Counted from the stretch's first letter, positions 42,527-51,639 are shown. The stretch is 64,000 nucleotides of DNA from Hyphomonadaceae bacterium (GCA_019636095.1 JAHBYF010000003.1:248001-312000); one strand, 5' to 3'. Notes: a model not told the origin generated them from the letters alone. Made by a program: numbers and translations.

Positions 42527-42561
42527 ACCCCAAGCCCCCGCGGCGGCGCGAACGAAATCCG

Positions 42562-42587
42562 GGAACCTAACGGCCGATCACTCCATC
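42562..42587 (+). promoter_or_regulatory. ECF promoter variant before exported helical protein
   Basis: GGAACC-N15-CCATC followed by CAA. One base longer in spacing and one change in the -10 element compared with the others; 87 nt before the ATG at 42674. Confidence 0.55.
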
Positions 42588-42673
42588 CAAGTTGATGCAT
42601 AACGCGGCAGCAGGACTTCGGCGTACGCACGGAGCCAATCCTCACGCTGGCTTAAGAGAATGGAGTTCGCTAA

Positions 42674-43360
42674 ATGTTGGTTTCAGAAATCTCGCGCCCG
42701 CTACTGAGCAGACGTCTTGCTCTTGGCGCGCCAGCCGCTGCATTGCTCTTACTAAGGCCGGCGTCGGCCAGCGCCCATCCAGGGCCGCACGAACAAGTCG
42801 CATCGCCCTCCTGCCGCACACCCAGCATGAGCGCGCTCTATAGCGCCATGCGAATGCTTTGGGCGCAGCACATGGAATGGACCTATGCGGCAGTGTTCGC
42901 ATTCGCTATGGCGCCGCCGGCCTTCGAGTCGACGGCCGCACGGCTGATGCAGAACCAGGCTGATATTGGCAACGCCATCAAGCCCTTCTATGGCGATGGC
43001 GCAGGCGATGCGCTGACGCGTCTGCTGCAGGCGCATATCGCCGCCGCCGTCGAGGTGGTGCGCGCGGCCAAGGCCGGTGACGAGCCGGCAAAGACAAGAG
43101 CAATCACGACGGCCTATGCGAATGCGCAAGAGATTGCTGACTTCCTGGCCACTGCTAATTCCAACTGGCCGCAAGACATCGTGCGCGGCATGTTGCGCGG
43201 GCACATCGACACGACACTTGCCTATGCAACTTCGCTTCTGCAGGGCAGCTACGCCGAAGGCATCGCCGAATACGGCGCCGCCGAAGCGCATATGATGATG
43301 CTCGCGGATGCGCTGAGCGCCGGGCTCATCGCCGCCTTCCCAGAGCGCTTCGCGCAATAG
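42674..43360 (+). CDS. Exported all-helical protein, probably Tat-dependent
   Basis: A 228-residue protein. The N-terminus [25 protein letters not shown] looks like a twin-arginine signal peptide with cleavage near residue 34. The mature part is helical with [48 protein letters not shown] and [16 protein letters not shown]; the spaced His, Glu and Asp residues could bind metal as in ferritin-like bundles. The [14 protein letters not shown] block is seen in other uncharacterised bacterial proteins. Function unknown. Confidence 0.7.
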   Translation: MLVSEISRPLLSRRLALGAPAAALLLLRPASASAHPGPHEQVASPSCRTPSMSALYSAMRMLWAQHMEWTYAAVFAFAMAPPAFESTAARLMQNQADIGNAIKPFYGDGAGDALTRLLQAHIAAAVEVVRAAKAGDEPAKTRAITTAYANAQEIADFLATANSNWPQDIVRGMLRGHIDTTLAYATSLLQGSYAEGIAEYGAAEAHMMMLADALSAGLIAAFPERFAQ

Positions 43361-43450
43361 GCGTGGGTCTGCTCAGGGCGTTTGGGGGGACGAGCGTTTG
43401 ACGGGCGCTCGTCCCACCAAATCTTGGTGCGGTCCGCCGCGCGCGGTCCG

Positions 43451-43475
43451 GGAACCTCCGGCCGCCTGTCGCATC
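43451..43475 (+). promoter_or_regulatory. ECF promoter of the two-gene membrane unit
   Basis: GGAACC-N14-GCATC followed by CAA, ending 28 nt before the ATG at 43504. A GGAGGAGC ribosome site follows. Confidence 0.75.
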
Positions 43476-43503
43476 CAATGCATGCATAGTTTGGAGGAGC
43501 CCC

Positions 43504-43857
43504 ATGCTAGTCATTTCGCTTGCGCTATTTGCCGTCGCCGCGCTGTTCGGCGTGTACATGATCGTGCGGGTGTTCAAGGGCGCGCTGCCAGCATGGCCCG
43601 CCGCGATACTGCATGGCCTCTTCGCCGCCACGGGTCTTGTGCTTCTGCTCTACACGGCGTTCATCTCCGGCGCGCCCGCACCGATGCTAGTGACAGTCGC
43701 CGCAGGCCTCTTGCTGATCGCGGCGTTGGGCGGATTTGCACTGGTCAGCTTTCATCTGCGCAAACAGGCGCCGCCGCGGGTGCTCGCCGGCATCCACGCT
43801 ATTGTCGCCGTAAGCGGTTTTCTCTGCCTCGCCGCGGCTGCGCTCCTCCCGGCTTGA
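43504..43857 (+). CDS. Four-helix membrane protein
   Basis: A 117-residue protein made of four hydrophobic segments (ISLALFAVAALFGVYMIV, ILHGLFAATGLVLLLYTAFI, MLVTVAAGLLLIAALGGFALVSF, LAGIHAIVAVSGFLCLAAAALL) with histidines in HGLF and IHAI that could bind heme. No named family. 6 nt before the DUF2231 gene. Confidence 0.65.
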   Translation: MLVISLALFAVAALFGVYMIVRVFKGALPAWPAAILHGLFAATGLVLLLYTAFISGAPAPMLVTVAAGLLLIAALGGFALVSFHLRKQAPPRVLAGIHAIVAVSGFLCLAAAALLPA

Positions 43858-43862
43858 ACGAC

Positions 43863-44291
43863 ATGACACTGCATCCGCTTCATCCCATGCTCGTGCATCT
43901 GCCGGTCGCATGTTGGACCCTGACGCCGCTTTGCGACGCGCTCGCGATCGGGCTTGGACAAGACGTGTTCTGGCGAGCCGGCGCGATCATCGCCGCCTTC
44001 GGCGCTGTTGGCGGCGCGCTCGCCGCAACCGCCGGCGCGATGGATCTGCCGCGCGCGCAAGCCAAAGCCGCGAAGCTTGCGCTCGTGCACGCAAGCCTCA
44101 TGGGCACAGCGTGGACGCTTGCGGTCATCGGCCTCTTAGGACGTGTCGACCAAACTTATGTCGCGCTATCGCCTGCCCCATGGTGGGCAATCACCGCAAG
44201 CGGGGCTGCGTTGCTGGTGATGATCGCCGGCGCGTGGTGCGGGGGTGAATTAGTGTACGGTCGCGGCGTCGGCGTACGCGAACGCAGCTAA
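43863..44291 (+). CDS. DUF2231-family membrane protein
   Basis: A 142-residue, four-helix protein beginning HPLHPMLVHLPVACWTLTPL, the DUF2231 signature; FWRAGAIIAAFGAVGGALAATAGAMDL and ALVHASLMGTAWTLAVIGLL complete it. Members often accompany cytochromes. It is co-transcribed with 43504 and so belongs to the ECF unit. Confidence 0.82.
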   Translation: MTLHPLHPMLVHLPVACWTLTPLCDALAIGLGQDVFWRAGAIIAAFGAVGGALAATAGAMDLPRAQAKAAKLALVHASLMGTAWTLAVIGLLGRVDQTYVALSPAPWWAITASGAALLVMIAGAWCGGELVYGRGVGVRERS

Positions 44292-44369
44292 GGACAACTC
44301 AGGCGCCGCACGCCCGGGCCATGGGACGATGCATGGCGGCGTCCCATGGGTGTTGCGGTTAGGCCAGCG

Positions 44370-44510
44370 TCACGGCGCCGAGCCGTACTGGACATCCCCT
44401 GGCTCTGAGTCCGGCGCGCCGTCACCCGCCGCGTCAGCTTGCTGTTCCCGCGCGTCTTCGTCCGAGATCGCGCCGCCTTCATTCTCCCATCTAGAGAGCG
44501 CTGCATTCAC
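44370..44510 (-). CDS. 46-residue acidic protein with RWExEGG motif
   Basis: GTG start with a strong AAGGAGG 5 nt upstream. It begins MNAALSRWENEGGAISDEDA and continues as an acidic, disordered tail ending YGSAP. The SRWENEGG block matches ARWEGEGG in the small protein upstream of dps. Function unknown. Confidence 0.6.
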   Translation of the reverse strand: MNAALSRWENEGGAISDEDAREQQADAAGDGAPDSEPGDVQYGSAP

Positions 44511-44858
44511 ATCCGCCTCCTTGCCGCTGCGCCGTTCGTCTCCCACTCACTTAGTTGCCCGACAACGACCTACAATTGCGCCAAATGGCTACGACGTTGC
44601 GGCTCTGCGCCGCTGTGCTTTGAAGAGCCTGTCTTGAACCCCGGGCGCTCATGTCGGAGAGATGCGCTGGCGCCGTCTTGTATTCCTAAATCACAACAGC
44701 TGCTTCTCCCGCCCCCGATCAGACGCTTCGTCGGCGATATCGGCTTACCAGCTTTAGGCGCCCTGCGCCCGATGTTGCGACAAATGTCAAAGGGACTTCG
44801 AAACGCCATGCATAGGCTCACGTCTCGCTTGCGGGCAAATCGGAGTCGTCACGTCGCA
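44511..44858. other. 348-nt gap without a supported gene
   Basis: Between the small acidic protein and the flavodoxin-like gene. Reading frames here lack Shine-Dalgarno sites and recognisable motifs. The last 70 nt are open in frame with the flavodoxin-like gene, so a longer start for that gene cannot be excluded. Confidence 0.5.
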
Positions 44859-45434
44859 ATGGCGGATCGCATACTTATCATTGATGGTCATCCCGACCCC
44901 CATGCCAATCGCTTGTCGCACGGACTCGCAGCCGCTTACGCACACGGCGCGCGTGAGGCGGGAAGAACGGCATACGTCATCAAGGTCTCAGCGCTTGAAT
45001 TTTCCTACATGCATACAGCCTCGCAATTTTCGATGCCGAGTCCATTCGGCGGGATCAAAGAAGCTCAGACGCGCCTCGCCGAGGCTGACCATGTGGTGTT
45101 GATCTATCCGTTGTGGCTGGGAACCATGCCGGCCCTACTCCGGGTGTTTCTTGAACAACTTGCGAGCGGCGGCTTTGCGACGTGTAACAACGGGACGCGC
45201 TGGACGCAGAATCTTCGCGGCAAATCGGCGCGCGCAATTGTGACTTTGGACGCATCGATCCACGCTGGCGATTTTGTTTATTGCGGCCCCAACGTATTCG
45301 CCGTTCGGCACCCGGTCCTACGCTTCTTGGGCGTCTCGCCAATACGGGTTACGCTGTTCGGGCGCGCCGGCGATCCGGGCTTGCGCGAGGCGCGGCTGCG
45401 CACGGCGCGCCAACTCGGCGCGCGCGGCGCATAG
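44859..45434 (+). CDS. Flavodoxin-fold NAD(P)H dehydrogenase family protein
   Basis: A 191-residue protein of the NQO/KefF type: RILIIDGHPDPHANRLSHGLA binds FMN phosphate, and DHVVLIYPLWLGTMPALLRVFLEQ is the family core. Catalyses two-electron quinone reduction in relatives. The C-terminal part is slightly short and ends GVSPIRVTLFGRAGD. ATG at 44859 chosen at the fold start. Confidence 0.82.
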   Translation: MADRILIIDGHPDPHANRLSHGLAAAYAHGAREAGRTAYVIKVSALEFSYMHTASQFSMPSPFGGIKEAQTRLAEADHVVLIYPLWLGTMPALLRVFLEQLASGGFATCNNGTRWTQNLRGKSARAIVTLDASIHAGDFVYCGPNVFAVRHPVLRFLGVSPIRVTLFGRAGDPGLREARLRTARQLGARGA

Positions 45435-45503
45435 GAGATGGGCATGGGGACGCGAAAGTCCGGGACGTCGCGTCTTACCAAGCGCCGTTGCGGCGAGGAA
45501 CGC

Positions 45504-46367
45504 CTAGCGGGAAACGAAGAGCGGAACCGGTGAGGTTCTCACCATGGAACGGGTAACTCCACCGAACAGCATCTCTTGCAGACGCGCGTGGCCGTAGCCC
45601 CCCATGACGATAAGGTCGGCGTCGATCGCTTCGGCCTCGCAAAGCAATAGAGAATCCACCTCAAGGCGGCTCCCTTGTTCGGATCGGTAATGACACTGAA
45701 GTCCAGCCCGGCGCAGACGTGCGACCAGTTCAGCTGCAGGCAGCCCCCTGGATAAGCCAACTTCCACCTCGAAGACCGAAATCCGTTCGGCTGCCGCCAA
45801 GATCGCATGGGCGTCAGCGACCGCCCGTGTCGCCTCACGCGATCCATCCCAGGCAATGAGGATCGACTTGCCGAGCGTTAGTCCGTTCCAACCTGGCGGC
45901 ATCAGCAGGACAGGCCGCCCCGATTCATAGAGCACGCTCTCAAAGATCGCGCGTCTTAACGCGGCGTCGCGTCCGCCCCGTGGCTGCAACATTATGGTGA
46001 TGTCGGCGCCGCGCGCCTCCAATCCGGCGCGATCGGCGTCTGCCCCGGTTGCGACTTCGATGCGTCTGACGGACACGCGCCTCGGCGTCCTTTGCAGCCT
46101 GCGCCTCAACGCGCTCATCTCGTCGCGCGGCTTCGGCCTCGGAACGTCTGGCGTGAGCACCCATAGCCCGGCATAGACCGCCGTCGCTTCGCTCGGCTCC
46201 GGGGCCCTCTCAAACAACAGGGCGGAAACGGTCGCCCCGTGCGCCGTTGCGAGCTTGGCGGCGGCCAGGAAGATCGGTTCGTCCTCGCGCGTCGACACGA
46301 TCATCGCTAGCGCATCACCGACGCTAGCCTGCGCATCGTTTCGCGCGCTCGCCGTATCGGTGCTCAC
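45504..46367 (-). CDS. Tandem-domain universal stress protein, second copy
   Basis: A 287-residue protein with two UspA-like halves; the second has the ATP-site VMGGYGHARLQEMLFGGVTRSMV. The first half (DALAMIVSTREDEPIFLAAAKLATAHGA) lacks that motif. It resembles the UspA of respiratory-stress clusters rather than the one at 11957. Overlaps the preceding small gene by 4 nt. Confidence 0.85.
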   Translation of the reverse strand: MSTDTASARNDAQASVGDALAMIVSTREDEPIFLAAAKLATAHGATVSALLFERAPEPSEATAVYAGLWVLTPDVPRPKPRDEMSALRRRLQRTPRRVSVRRIEVATGADADRAGLEARGADITIMLQPRGGRDAALRRAIFESVLYESGRPVLLMPPGWNGLTLGKSILIAWDGSREATRAVADAHAILAAAERISVFEVEVGLSRGLPAAELVARLRRAGLQCHYRSEQGSRLEVDSLLLCEAEAIDADLIVMGGYGHARLQEMLFGGVTRSMVRTSPVPLFVSR

Positions 46368-46582
46368 TCTCGCGATCCCATCGCAGCTAACTCGGCGCGC
46401 AGTGCGTCCACGCTTTCGGCTAGTCGTTCCACGACGCCAAACAACGCCTCCTGACTGTGCAACACGGTATGAGAGACATCGCCGATATCAGCGGAACGAC
46501 GCGCGCGCGCCATCGGTTCTGGGATCAATTTCGTCAGTCCATCTGGCATTTGCAGCTCCGTTGAGAGTTTCGACTTCAGCAT
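46364..46582 (-). CDS. Small alpha-helical protein upstream of uspA
   Basis: A 72-residue protein with a C-terminal amphipathic, probably coiled-coil region (HSQEALFGVVERLAESVDALRAELAAMG). It overlaps the uspA start by 4 nt and abuts the 46583 gene, so the three genes form one transcript. Family not recognised. Confidence 0.6.
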   Translation of the reverse strand: MLKSKLSTELQMPDGLTKLIPEPMARARRSADIGDVSHTVLHSQEALFGVVERLAESVDALRAELAAMGSRE

Positions 46583-47047
46583 TCATCGAGGAACGAACAT
46601 TGCGATCACGACCAGGCCAAGCGTCAGCGTGATGGGCAGTAAGGCGATCTGAAGCGCCGCCTCCAACTCGCTGCAGGGCCCGTTCAGGGTGTGGATTTGC
46701 CCGAGATAGGATCTGACCTTTGTCGGCTTGGCTCGGCGCGTCATCCGCAAGAGAACCAATGGCGTGACGAAGAACACCGCCGCGAACGCGGCGACCACGC
46801 CGAGTACGAAGCGGACTTCACCGCTGACGCCGAATGTCACGACAAAAGTCCCAAACAGCGCCGCCCAGGCCGCAAAGAACAGGCGCCAAATCCATGGCGG
46901 CATGTCTTGAAACGGACGTTGCTCGCCATTGCTGGCGCCTGGGCGCTCGAGCCTGGTTTCAGACGTGGGCGCTATTGATTGCGGCGCTGCAGTCGGGTCC
47001 TCGCCCGTTTGATCGGCAGCGGCCAAATGATCCGATCGCACGTCCAT
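46583..47047 (-). CDS. Two-helix membrane protein
   Basis: A 154-residue protein with a polar 50-residue N-terminus and hydrophobic segments (IWRLFFAAWAALFGTFVVTFGV; RFVLGVVAAFAAVFFVTPLVLL; a third near the C-terminus, ALLPITLTLGLVVIAMFV). First gene of the unit with the helical protein and UspA. Unknown function. Confidence 0.6.
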   Translation of the reverse strand: MDVRSDHLAAADQTGEDPTAAPQSIAPTSETRLERPGASNGEQRPFQDMPPWIWRLFFAAWAALFGTFVVTFGVSGEVRFVLGVVAAFAAVFFVTPLVLLRMTRRAKPTKVRSYLGQIHTLNGPCSELEAALQIALLPITLTLGLVVIAMFVPR

Positions 47048-47106
47048 GAGGCTGAGTGTTGCGCATGGACGTCCCGGCGAGTTGACAATTCTCAACCGTG
47101 CCGCGC

Positions 47107-47967
47107 TCAAGCGTCGCTGGAGGACAAGAGCCTTGCGGCCGCACGCAGACCTTCGCGTGCGCGCGCAAGTACACTTTCATCGGCTTGCGTGGAATGAACA
47201 GCGAAAGCGGAAAAGCCAAATTGAGGCGACTCCGGCGCCAAGACAAGACGGCCTTCTTCAAGGTAGGGCGCCACAATGCTTCTGCGGAAATAACCGCTCC
47301 CTCCCACGGCTAGAATATAGTCAAGCGCCAAGGGTCCGTAATTCGACGAAAGCACCGCATTGGGAGAATCGGGAAATGCCGCGCCATAGCTCATGGCGAA
47401 ATCTTCGCCCCATTCCACATGCGCATAGTCCTCGGCGCCGAGTTCATGCGTGATCGGCGTTGTGCGCACTTTCACCAATTGCTCCGCGAAGAGTAGCTCG
47501 CACACCACGCCGGGACGGCGCGGCGCCGCGTAAAGAACCGCAATATCCAGCGCGCCATTCTGCACCTGATCCATGAGATCGGCTTCGCTTGCGATCTCCA
47601 CACGCACCGCAAGCTCGGGACATTCGCGGCGCATCCAGAGCAGCCAGTGACTCAGGAACGGCGCGCCCAAAGCCAGTTCTGCACCGAGCGTAACGACGCT
47701 CTCGCGCCCCGGAGGCAGCGCCACCGCGTAGCGCGCGCGCTCCCAAACCTGCACCATCGTCGCCGCGAAACGCTGGAATTGCGCGCCCGCCGACGTCAAG
47801 CGCGCGCCAGCCTTGTTCCGGACAAACAGCGGCCGTTCGAGTTCGCTCTCCAGCGCCCGGATGCGCGCCGCCACTGCAGTTTGGGTCACGTTGAGGTTGG
47901 CGGCCGCGCCGACGAAGCTGCCGCTACGCACCACCTCCAAGAATGTGCGCGCAACGGTGATGTCCAT
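47107..47967 (-). CDS. LysR-family regulator divergent from peroxiredoxin
   Basis: A 286-residue regulator with HTH TFLEVVRSGSFVGAAANLNVTQTAVAARIRALE and a substrate-binding domain (TLGAELALGAPFLSHWLLWM). Divergent position to a peroxiredoxin operon with an ATAA-N8-TTAT dyad in between (47989-48004) suggests control of that operon. It lacks the paired cysteines of OxyR, so the signal is probably not direct peroxide oxidation. Confidence 0.88.
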   Translation of the reverse strand: MDITVARTFLEVVRSGSFVGAAANLNVTQTAVAARIRALESELERPLFVRNKAGARLTSAGAQFQRFAATMVQVWERARYAVALPPGRESVVTLGAELALGAPFLSHWLLWMRRECPELAVRVEIASEADLMDQVQNGALDIAVLYAAPRRPGVVCELLFAEQLVKVRTTPITHELGAEDYAHVEWGEDFAMSYGAAFPDSPNAVLSSNYGPLALDYILAVGGSGYFRRSIVAPYLEEGRLVLAPESPQFGFSAFAVHSTQADESVLARAREGLRAAARLLSSSDA

Positions 47968-47988
47968 CCCGGGCCTCCCTTTAGCACA

Positions 47989-48004
47989 ATAATATTGGGC
48001 TTAT
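47989..48004. promoter_or_regulatory. LysR-type dyad in the lysR/peroxiredoxin gap
   Basis: ATAA-N8-TTAT, a T-N11-A-like site, 22 nt from the lysR start and 54 nt from the peroxiredoxin start. Confidence 0.4.
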
Positions 48005-48057
48005 AACGTCATATCATTCGTTTGTCTGCGCTAAAGAGAAGGTCCACTCTATCCCCT

Positions 48058-48699
48058 ATGACGCTGAAGCTTGGCCAATTGGCTCCGGACTTTGAGCAGG
48101 ACAGCACCCAAGGTCCCATCCGATTTCATGCCTGGCTGGGACGGTCCTGGGGCGTCCTGTTCAGTCATGCGCGTGACTTCTCGCCGGTGTGCACCACCGA
48201 ACTTGGCGAGGTCGCGCGCCTCCATGATGAATGGGCGCGCAGGGACGTGAGGGTGATCGCGCTTTCGGTCGATCCCGTCGAAGCGCATCTGAAATGGGAA
48301 GCCGACATCCAATCGACGCAAGGCGAGCGACCGCGCTTTCCAATCTTGAGCGATAGCAATCGCTGCGTCGCCCTGCTCTACGGCATGATCCACGAACGCG
48401 CGACTTCGCCGGCAACGGCGCGATGCGTCTTCGTCATCGATCCGGCGAAGAAGGTTCGTCTCATCCAGATCTATCCGGCGAGCACCGGGCGCAGCTTCGC
48501 TGAGCTCTTGCGCGCAATCGACAGCCTGCAATTGGCCGACGCCCAAAGGATCGTCACGCCCGCCGATTGGCGTCCCGGTCAGCACGTGTTGATTTCACCG
48601 AGGCTCTCGGATGAGGAAGCGGCGCGGGTCTTCCCGCAGGGGTTCGAAGCACGCAGCCGCTATCTGCGACTGGTTGACTTGGATAAGGCGGCGTCATGA
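48058..48699 (+). CDS. 1-Cys (Prx6-type) peroxiredoxin
   Basis: A 213-residue peroxidase. The peroxidatic cysteine is in SHARDFSPVCTTELGEVARL; the Prx6-type VDPVEAHLKWEADI and long C-terminal domain (VTPADWRPGQHVLISPRLSDEEAARVFPQGF) are present. Reduces hydroperoxides. Heads a five-gene run; its stop overlaps the next start by 4 nt. Confidence 0.92.
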   Translation: MTLKLGQLAPDFEQDSTQGPIRFHAWLGRSWGVLFSHARDFSPVCTTELGEVARLHDEWARRDVRVIALSVDPVEAHLKWEADIQSTQGERPRFPILSDSNRCVALLYGMIHERATSPATARCVFVIDPAKKVRLIQIYPASTGRSFAELLRAIDSLQLADAQRIVTPADWRPGQHVLISPRLSDEEAARVFPQGFEARSRYLRLVDLDKAAS

Positions 48700-49334
48700 G
48701 CAAGCTTCATCCATCCGAGACTTCGTCGCTTGCGCATCTCTTGAGGCGTAACCAGGCCTGGGCCGCACGCAAAGTCTTGGCCGATCCCGCCTTCTTCAAG
48801 CGTCTCAGCACCCAACAGAGACCATCCTATTTCTGGATTGGCTGCTCGGATAGCCGCGTGCCGGCGACCGAAATAGTAGACCTCGATCCCGGCGAAATGT
48901 TCGTTCACCGCAATGTCGCCAATCTCGCCGTCGCAGGCGATCCGAACTTCGAAGCGGCGCTCGCCTACGCGGTTGACGTGCTCTGCGTGGAGCATGTCAT
49001 CGTCACTGGCCATTATGGCTGCGGAGGCGTGCTTGCGGCGCGCGATCTGAAGGACGACGAATTGGGACGATGGTTGGCGACGCCGCATGCCCTTTATCGG
49101 CGCCGATGCGGGTCAGAAACACATCGATCGTCGAGCAATGACCGTCTCTGCGAATTCAATGTGGTCGATCAAGTCGAGCGGCTGCTGAAGCATCCGACAA
49201 TCACACGCGCATGGCGCGCCGGCCGTCGGGCGCCGTGGATACACGGCTGGATCTATTCCATCGCCAATGGGCTCATCACCGAATTGTGCGCCCCGATTGC
49301 GCCTCTGCCACCGAAAGTTTCATCACATGGCTGA
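48696..49334 (+). CDS. can: Beta-class carbonic anhydrase
   Basis: A 212-residue zinc enzyme with CSDSRVPA and GHYGCGG ligands and RNVANLA. Interconverts CO2 and bicarbonate. Co-transcribed between peroxiredoxin and SOD, possibly because bicarbonate is needed under high CO2 or redox stress. Overlaps sodB by 8 nt. Confidence 0.93.
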   Translation: MSKLHPSETSSLAHLLRRNQAWAARKVLADPAFFKRLSTQQRPSYFWIGCSDSRVPATEIVDLDPGEMFVHRNVANLAVAGDPNFEAALAYAVDVLCVEHVIVTGHYGCGGVLAARDLKDDELGRWLATPHALYRRRCGSETHRSSSNDRLCEFNVVDQVERLLKHPTITRAWRAGRRAPWIHGWIYSIANGLITELCAPIAPLPPKVSSHG

Positions 49335-49947
49335 AGCATCAGCGCCTCATCGTTTGCCGGAGCTTCCCTATCCAAAGGATGCGCTGGCGCCTTACCTCTC
49401 GGCCGAGTCGTTCGACTACCATTACGGCAAACATCACGCCGCCTACGTGAACAAACTCAACCAATTGCTGGATGGACATGAGTGGGCTTCGCTTCCGCTC
49501 GCGGACTTGATCGTCACAGCAAACCGCACGCCTGGCGCGCGATCGATCTACAACAACGCCGCGCAGCATTGGAACCATTCTCAGTTCTGGACAGGGATGA
49601 AACCCTCTGGCGGCGGCGTAATGCCTGCAGCGCTTGAGCATCGCATCGTCCAGGACTTCGGCGATGTGACGAAGTTCAAGCAACAATTCTCGGCCGCCGG
49701 CGCCGCACAATTTGGCAGTGGCTGGGTTTGGCTGGTTGAGAACAAGAGCCGTTTGGAGGTCGTGACCACGTCAAATGCCGATACGCCGATCACTGAAGGC
49801 AAGCGCGCGCTCATCGGGTGCGACGTTTGGGAGCACGCTTATTACGTCGACTATCGCAACGCGCGCGCGGACTTCCTACGGACGTATCTGGATCACCTCG
49901 TCAGTTGGGAAGAGGCGCTGCAGCGGCTCAACGGGCCGGAGGCGTAG
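49327..49947 (+). CDS. sodB: Fe/Mn superoxide dismutase
   Basis: A 206-residue cytosolic SOD. Metal ligands are in YHYGKHHAAYVN, NNAAQHWNHSQFW, and DVWEHAYYVDY; the residues GGGVMP and AAGAAQFGSGW match iron-type SodB. Complete length. Follows carbonic anhydrase and precedes the Crp-family regulator by 9 nt. Confidence 0.95.
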   Translation: MAEASAPHRLPELPYPKDALAPYLSAESFDYHYGKHHAAYVNKLNQLLDGHEWASLPLADLIVTANRTPGARSIYNNAAQHWNHSQFWTGMKPSGGGVMPAALEHRIVQDFGDVTKFKQQFSAAGAAQFGSGWVWLVENKSRLEVVTTSNADTPITEGKRALIGCDVWEHAYYVDYRNARADFLRTYLDHLVSWEEALQRLNGPEA

Positions 49948-49956
49948 CAGAACGCA

Positions 49957-50685
49957 ATGACGCCGTCCTTCAACGCCGACCCCAAGCAGGCAGCACACAT
50001 TGAAGGCGGCCCCTTGGCCGCGTTGCTCAAAGCCATTCCCGGCGCAACTCAGTCGCTGGCGCCCGATCAACATCTCACTATGGAAGGGAGCCACCGCCGC
50101 AGCGTCATCGGCGTGATCTCCGGCACGCTTCGTTCCTTCCGCATGACGCCCGATGGCCGCCGTCACATTACGCGATTTGTCGACCCTGGCGGCTTGATCG
50201 GGCTCGGCGCGCTCAACGCGTTCCGTACTTCCACCGAAGCTGTGACCGTCAGCAGAATCGTATCGTTTAAGGCGAGCGCCCTGGAGGCTGTTATGGCGAG
50301 GGACGCAGGCGTCCGCGATGCCGTTATCCAATCACTCACCAATGAACTTGTGGCGCGCGATCGTATCCAGTTTCGGCTGGGTCGGTTGTGGTCCGATGAG
50401 CGCGTCGCGGACTTTCTATTGGAGCGCGCCAACGCTGCAGAAACCTCCCAGGACCACAGCGTTACCCTGCAAATGTCACGCGCAGACATCGCCGACCATC
50501 TTGGCATCACTATTGAAACGATCAGCCGGGCTTTGAGCCGTTTTCAACGCGACGGTCTGCTGCGCATGACGGACGCGCATCATTTCGTCATTGTTCGCCA
50601 CCGTGCGCTCGCCGCCTTGGCCGATGGAGACGGCGTCCACGCCACACACCATGGGAGCCCGGGCGCGTTGGCGACTGCGCGATGA
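49957..50685 (+). CDS. Crp/Fnr-family regulator (FixK-like)
   Basis: A 242-residue regulator with a cNMP-like N-terminal barrel (GTLRSFRMTPDGRRHITRFVDPGGLIGLG) and HTH SRADIADHLGITIETISRALSRFQRDGLL. It lacks N-terminal Fe-S cysteines, as in FixK, so oxygen sensing would be indirect. The recognition helix ETISRALS matches FNR-box readers, and it could act at the site at 56240. Confidence 0.88.
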   Translation: MTPSFNADPKQAAHIEGGPLAALLKAIPGATQSLAPDQHLTMEGSHRRSVIGVISGTLRSFRMTPDGRRHITRFVDPGGLIGLGALNAFRTSTEAVTVSRIVSFKASALEAVMARDAGVRDAVIQSLTNELVARDRIQFRLGRLWSDERVADFLLERANAAETSQDHSVTLQMSRADIADHLGITIETISRALSRFQRDGLLRMTDAHHFVIVRHRALAALADGDGVHATHHGSPGALATAR

Positions 50686-51056
50686 GCAACACAATCCCCG
50701 CCGCGCACGTGAGGACAAAGCGTGTCTACGAAGCGCCGGCGAAAGCCGATGGCGAACGCATCCTCGTTGACCGGCTCTGGCCACGTGGTCTCAGCAAAGA
50801 CGAGGCGGCGATCGATCATTGGCTCCGCGACTTGGCGCCGAGCGATGCGCTTCGCACCTGGTACGCTCATAAACCCTCGCGCTGGTTGGGTTTTCGCAAG
50901 CGCTACGCCGTTGAGCTCGCCTGCCAGCTCGAAGCGTTAGGCCATTTGCGCGCGGCGGCCCGCGAACGCGTCATAACTCTGCTCTACGCGGCGCACGACG
51001 AGGCGCGCAACAACGCTGTTGCGTTGCGAAACGTTCTGTTGGGGCGCAATCATTAA
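50682..51056 (+). CDS. DUF488-family protein
   Basis: A 124-residue protein with RVYEAPAKADGERILVDRLWPRGLSKDEAAIDHWLRDLAPSDALRTWY, the DUF488/YeaO pattern. Function unknown; often found near stress genes. Overlaps the Crp gene by 4 nt and ends the operon. Confidence 0.85.
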   Translation: MSNTIPAAHVRTKRVYEAPAKADGERILVDRLWPRGLSKDEAAIDHWLRDLAPSDALRTWYAHKPSRWLGFRKRYAVELACQLEALGHLRAAARERVITLLYAAHDEARNNAVALRNVLLGRNH

Positions 51057-51639
51057 TTGCGTTGTCATTGATAAATCTCAATGCTGCCTGATGCGGCATC
51101 GGTAGTCTTGGCCATCGGACTTAGCGTTCGGCCGAGAACAGCTTAAGGCAGGTCGAACGATAGAAGCGCCCGCCAGTCAATTCCCTTCCCCCCCCCCGCA
51201 CTGGCGGGCGCCGATTTCCTAGAACGCCGCGCTTGCCGGCCTTTAGAGGTACTCCAATTCGACCGCCATCGAACGCCGCGCGCGCCGGGGCGCGGAAATC
51301 GCGCACGAACTCGGGGCTGATCAACGTCTGAGCGCGGTCCTGCACCTGCGCGCCGGCGACAAGCGTTCGAATCTTCGCCTGAGGCGCGTTGCATCGGAGC
51401 GACAGCTCGTTGTGCTCGGACTCTGACGCTATCGTGGACATGAGCGAGCGCGTGCTTCAGCGCATCGAGGCGATTAGGTGGAGAATCGGGAAGTCGATCT
51501 CGGGTATGACGCCGCTCAGGGCCGCACTGGGCCGTGACGCATGACAATTCGCAAATCCGCGGCGTTATCGTGGGGCTAGAATCGACGCCTATCCACAAAA
51601 GAGGCCCGTCACTGGCGGGGACGAGAAAGGCGATCGTCG
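51057..51639. other. 583-nt degenerate region without a supported gene
   Basis: Several overlapping frames exist but none shows family motifs or good ribosome sites. It contains a ten-C run at 51188-51197 and a near-consensus FNR-type box TTGATAAATCTCAA at 51068-51081, 12 nt after the DUF488 stop. Confidence 0.5.
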
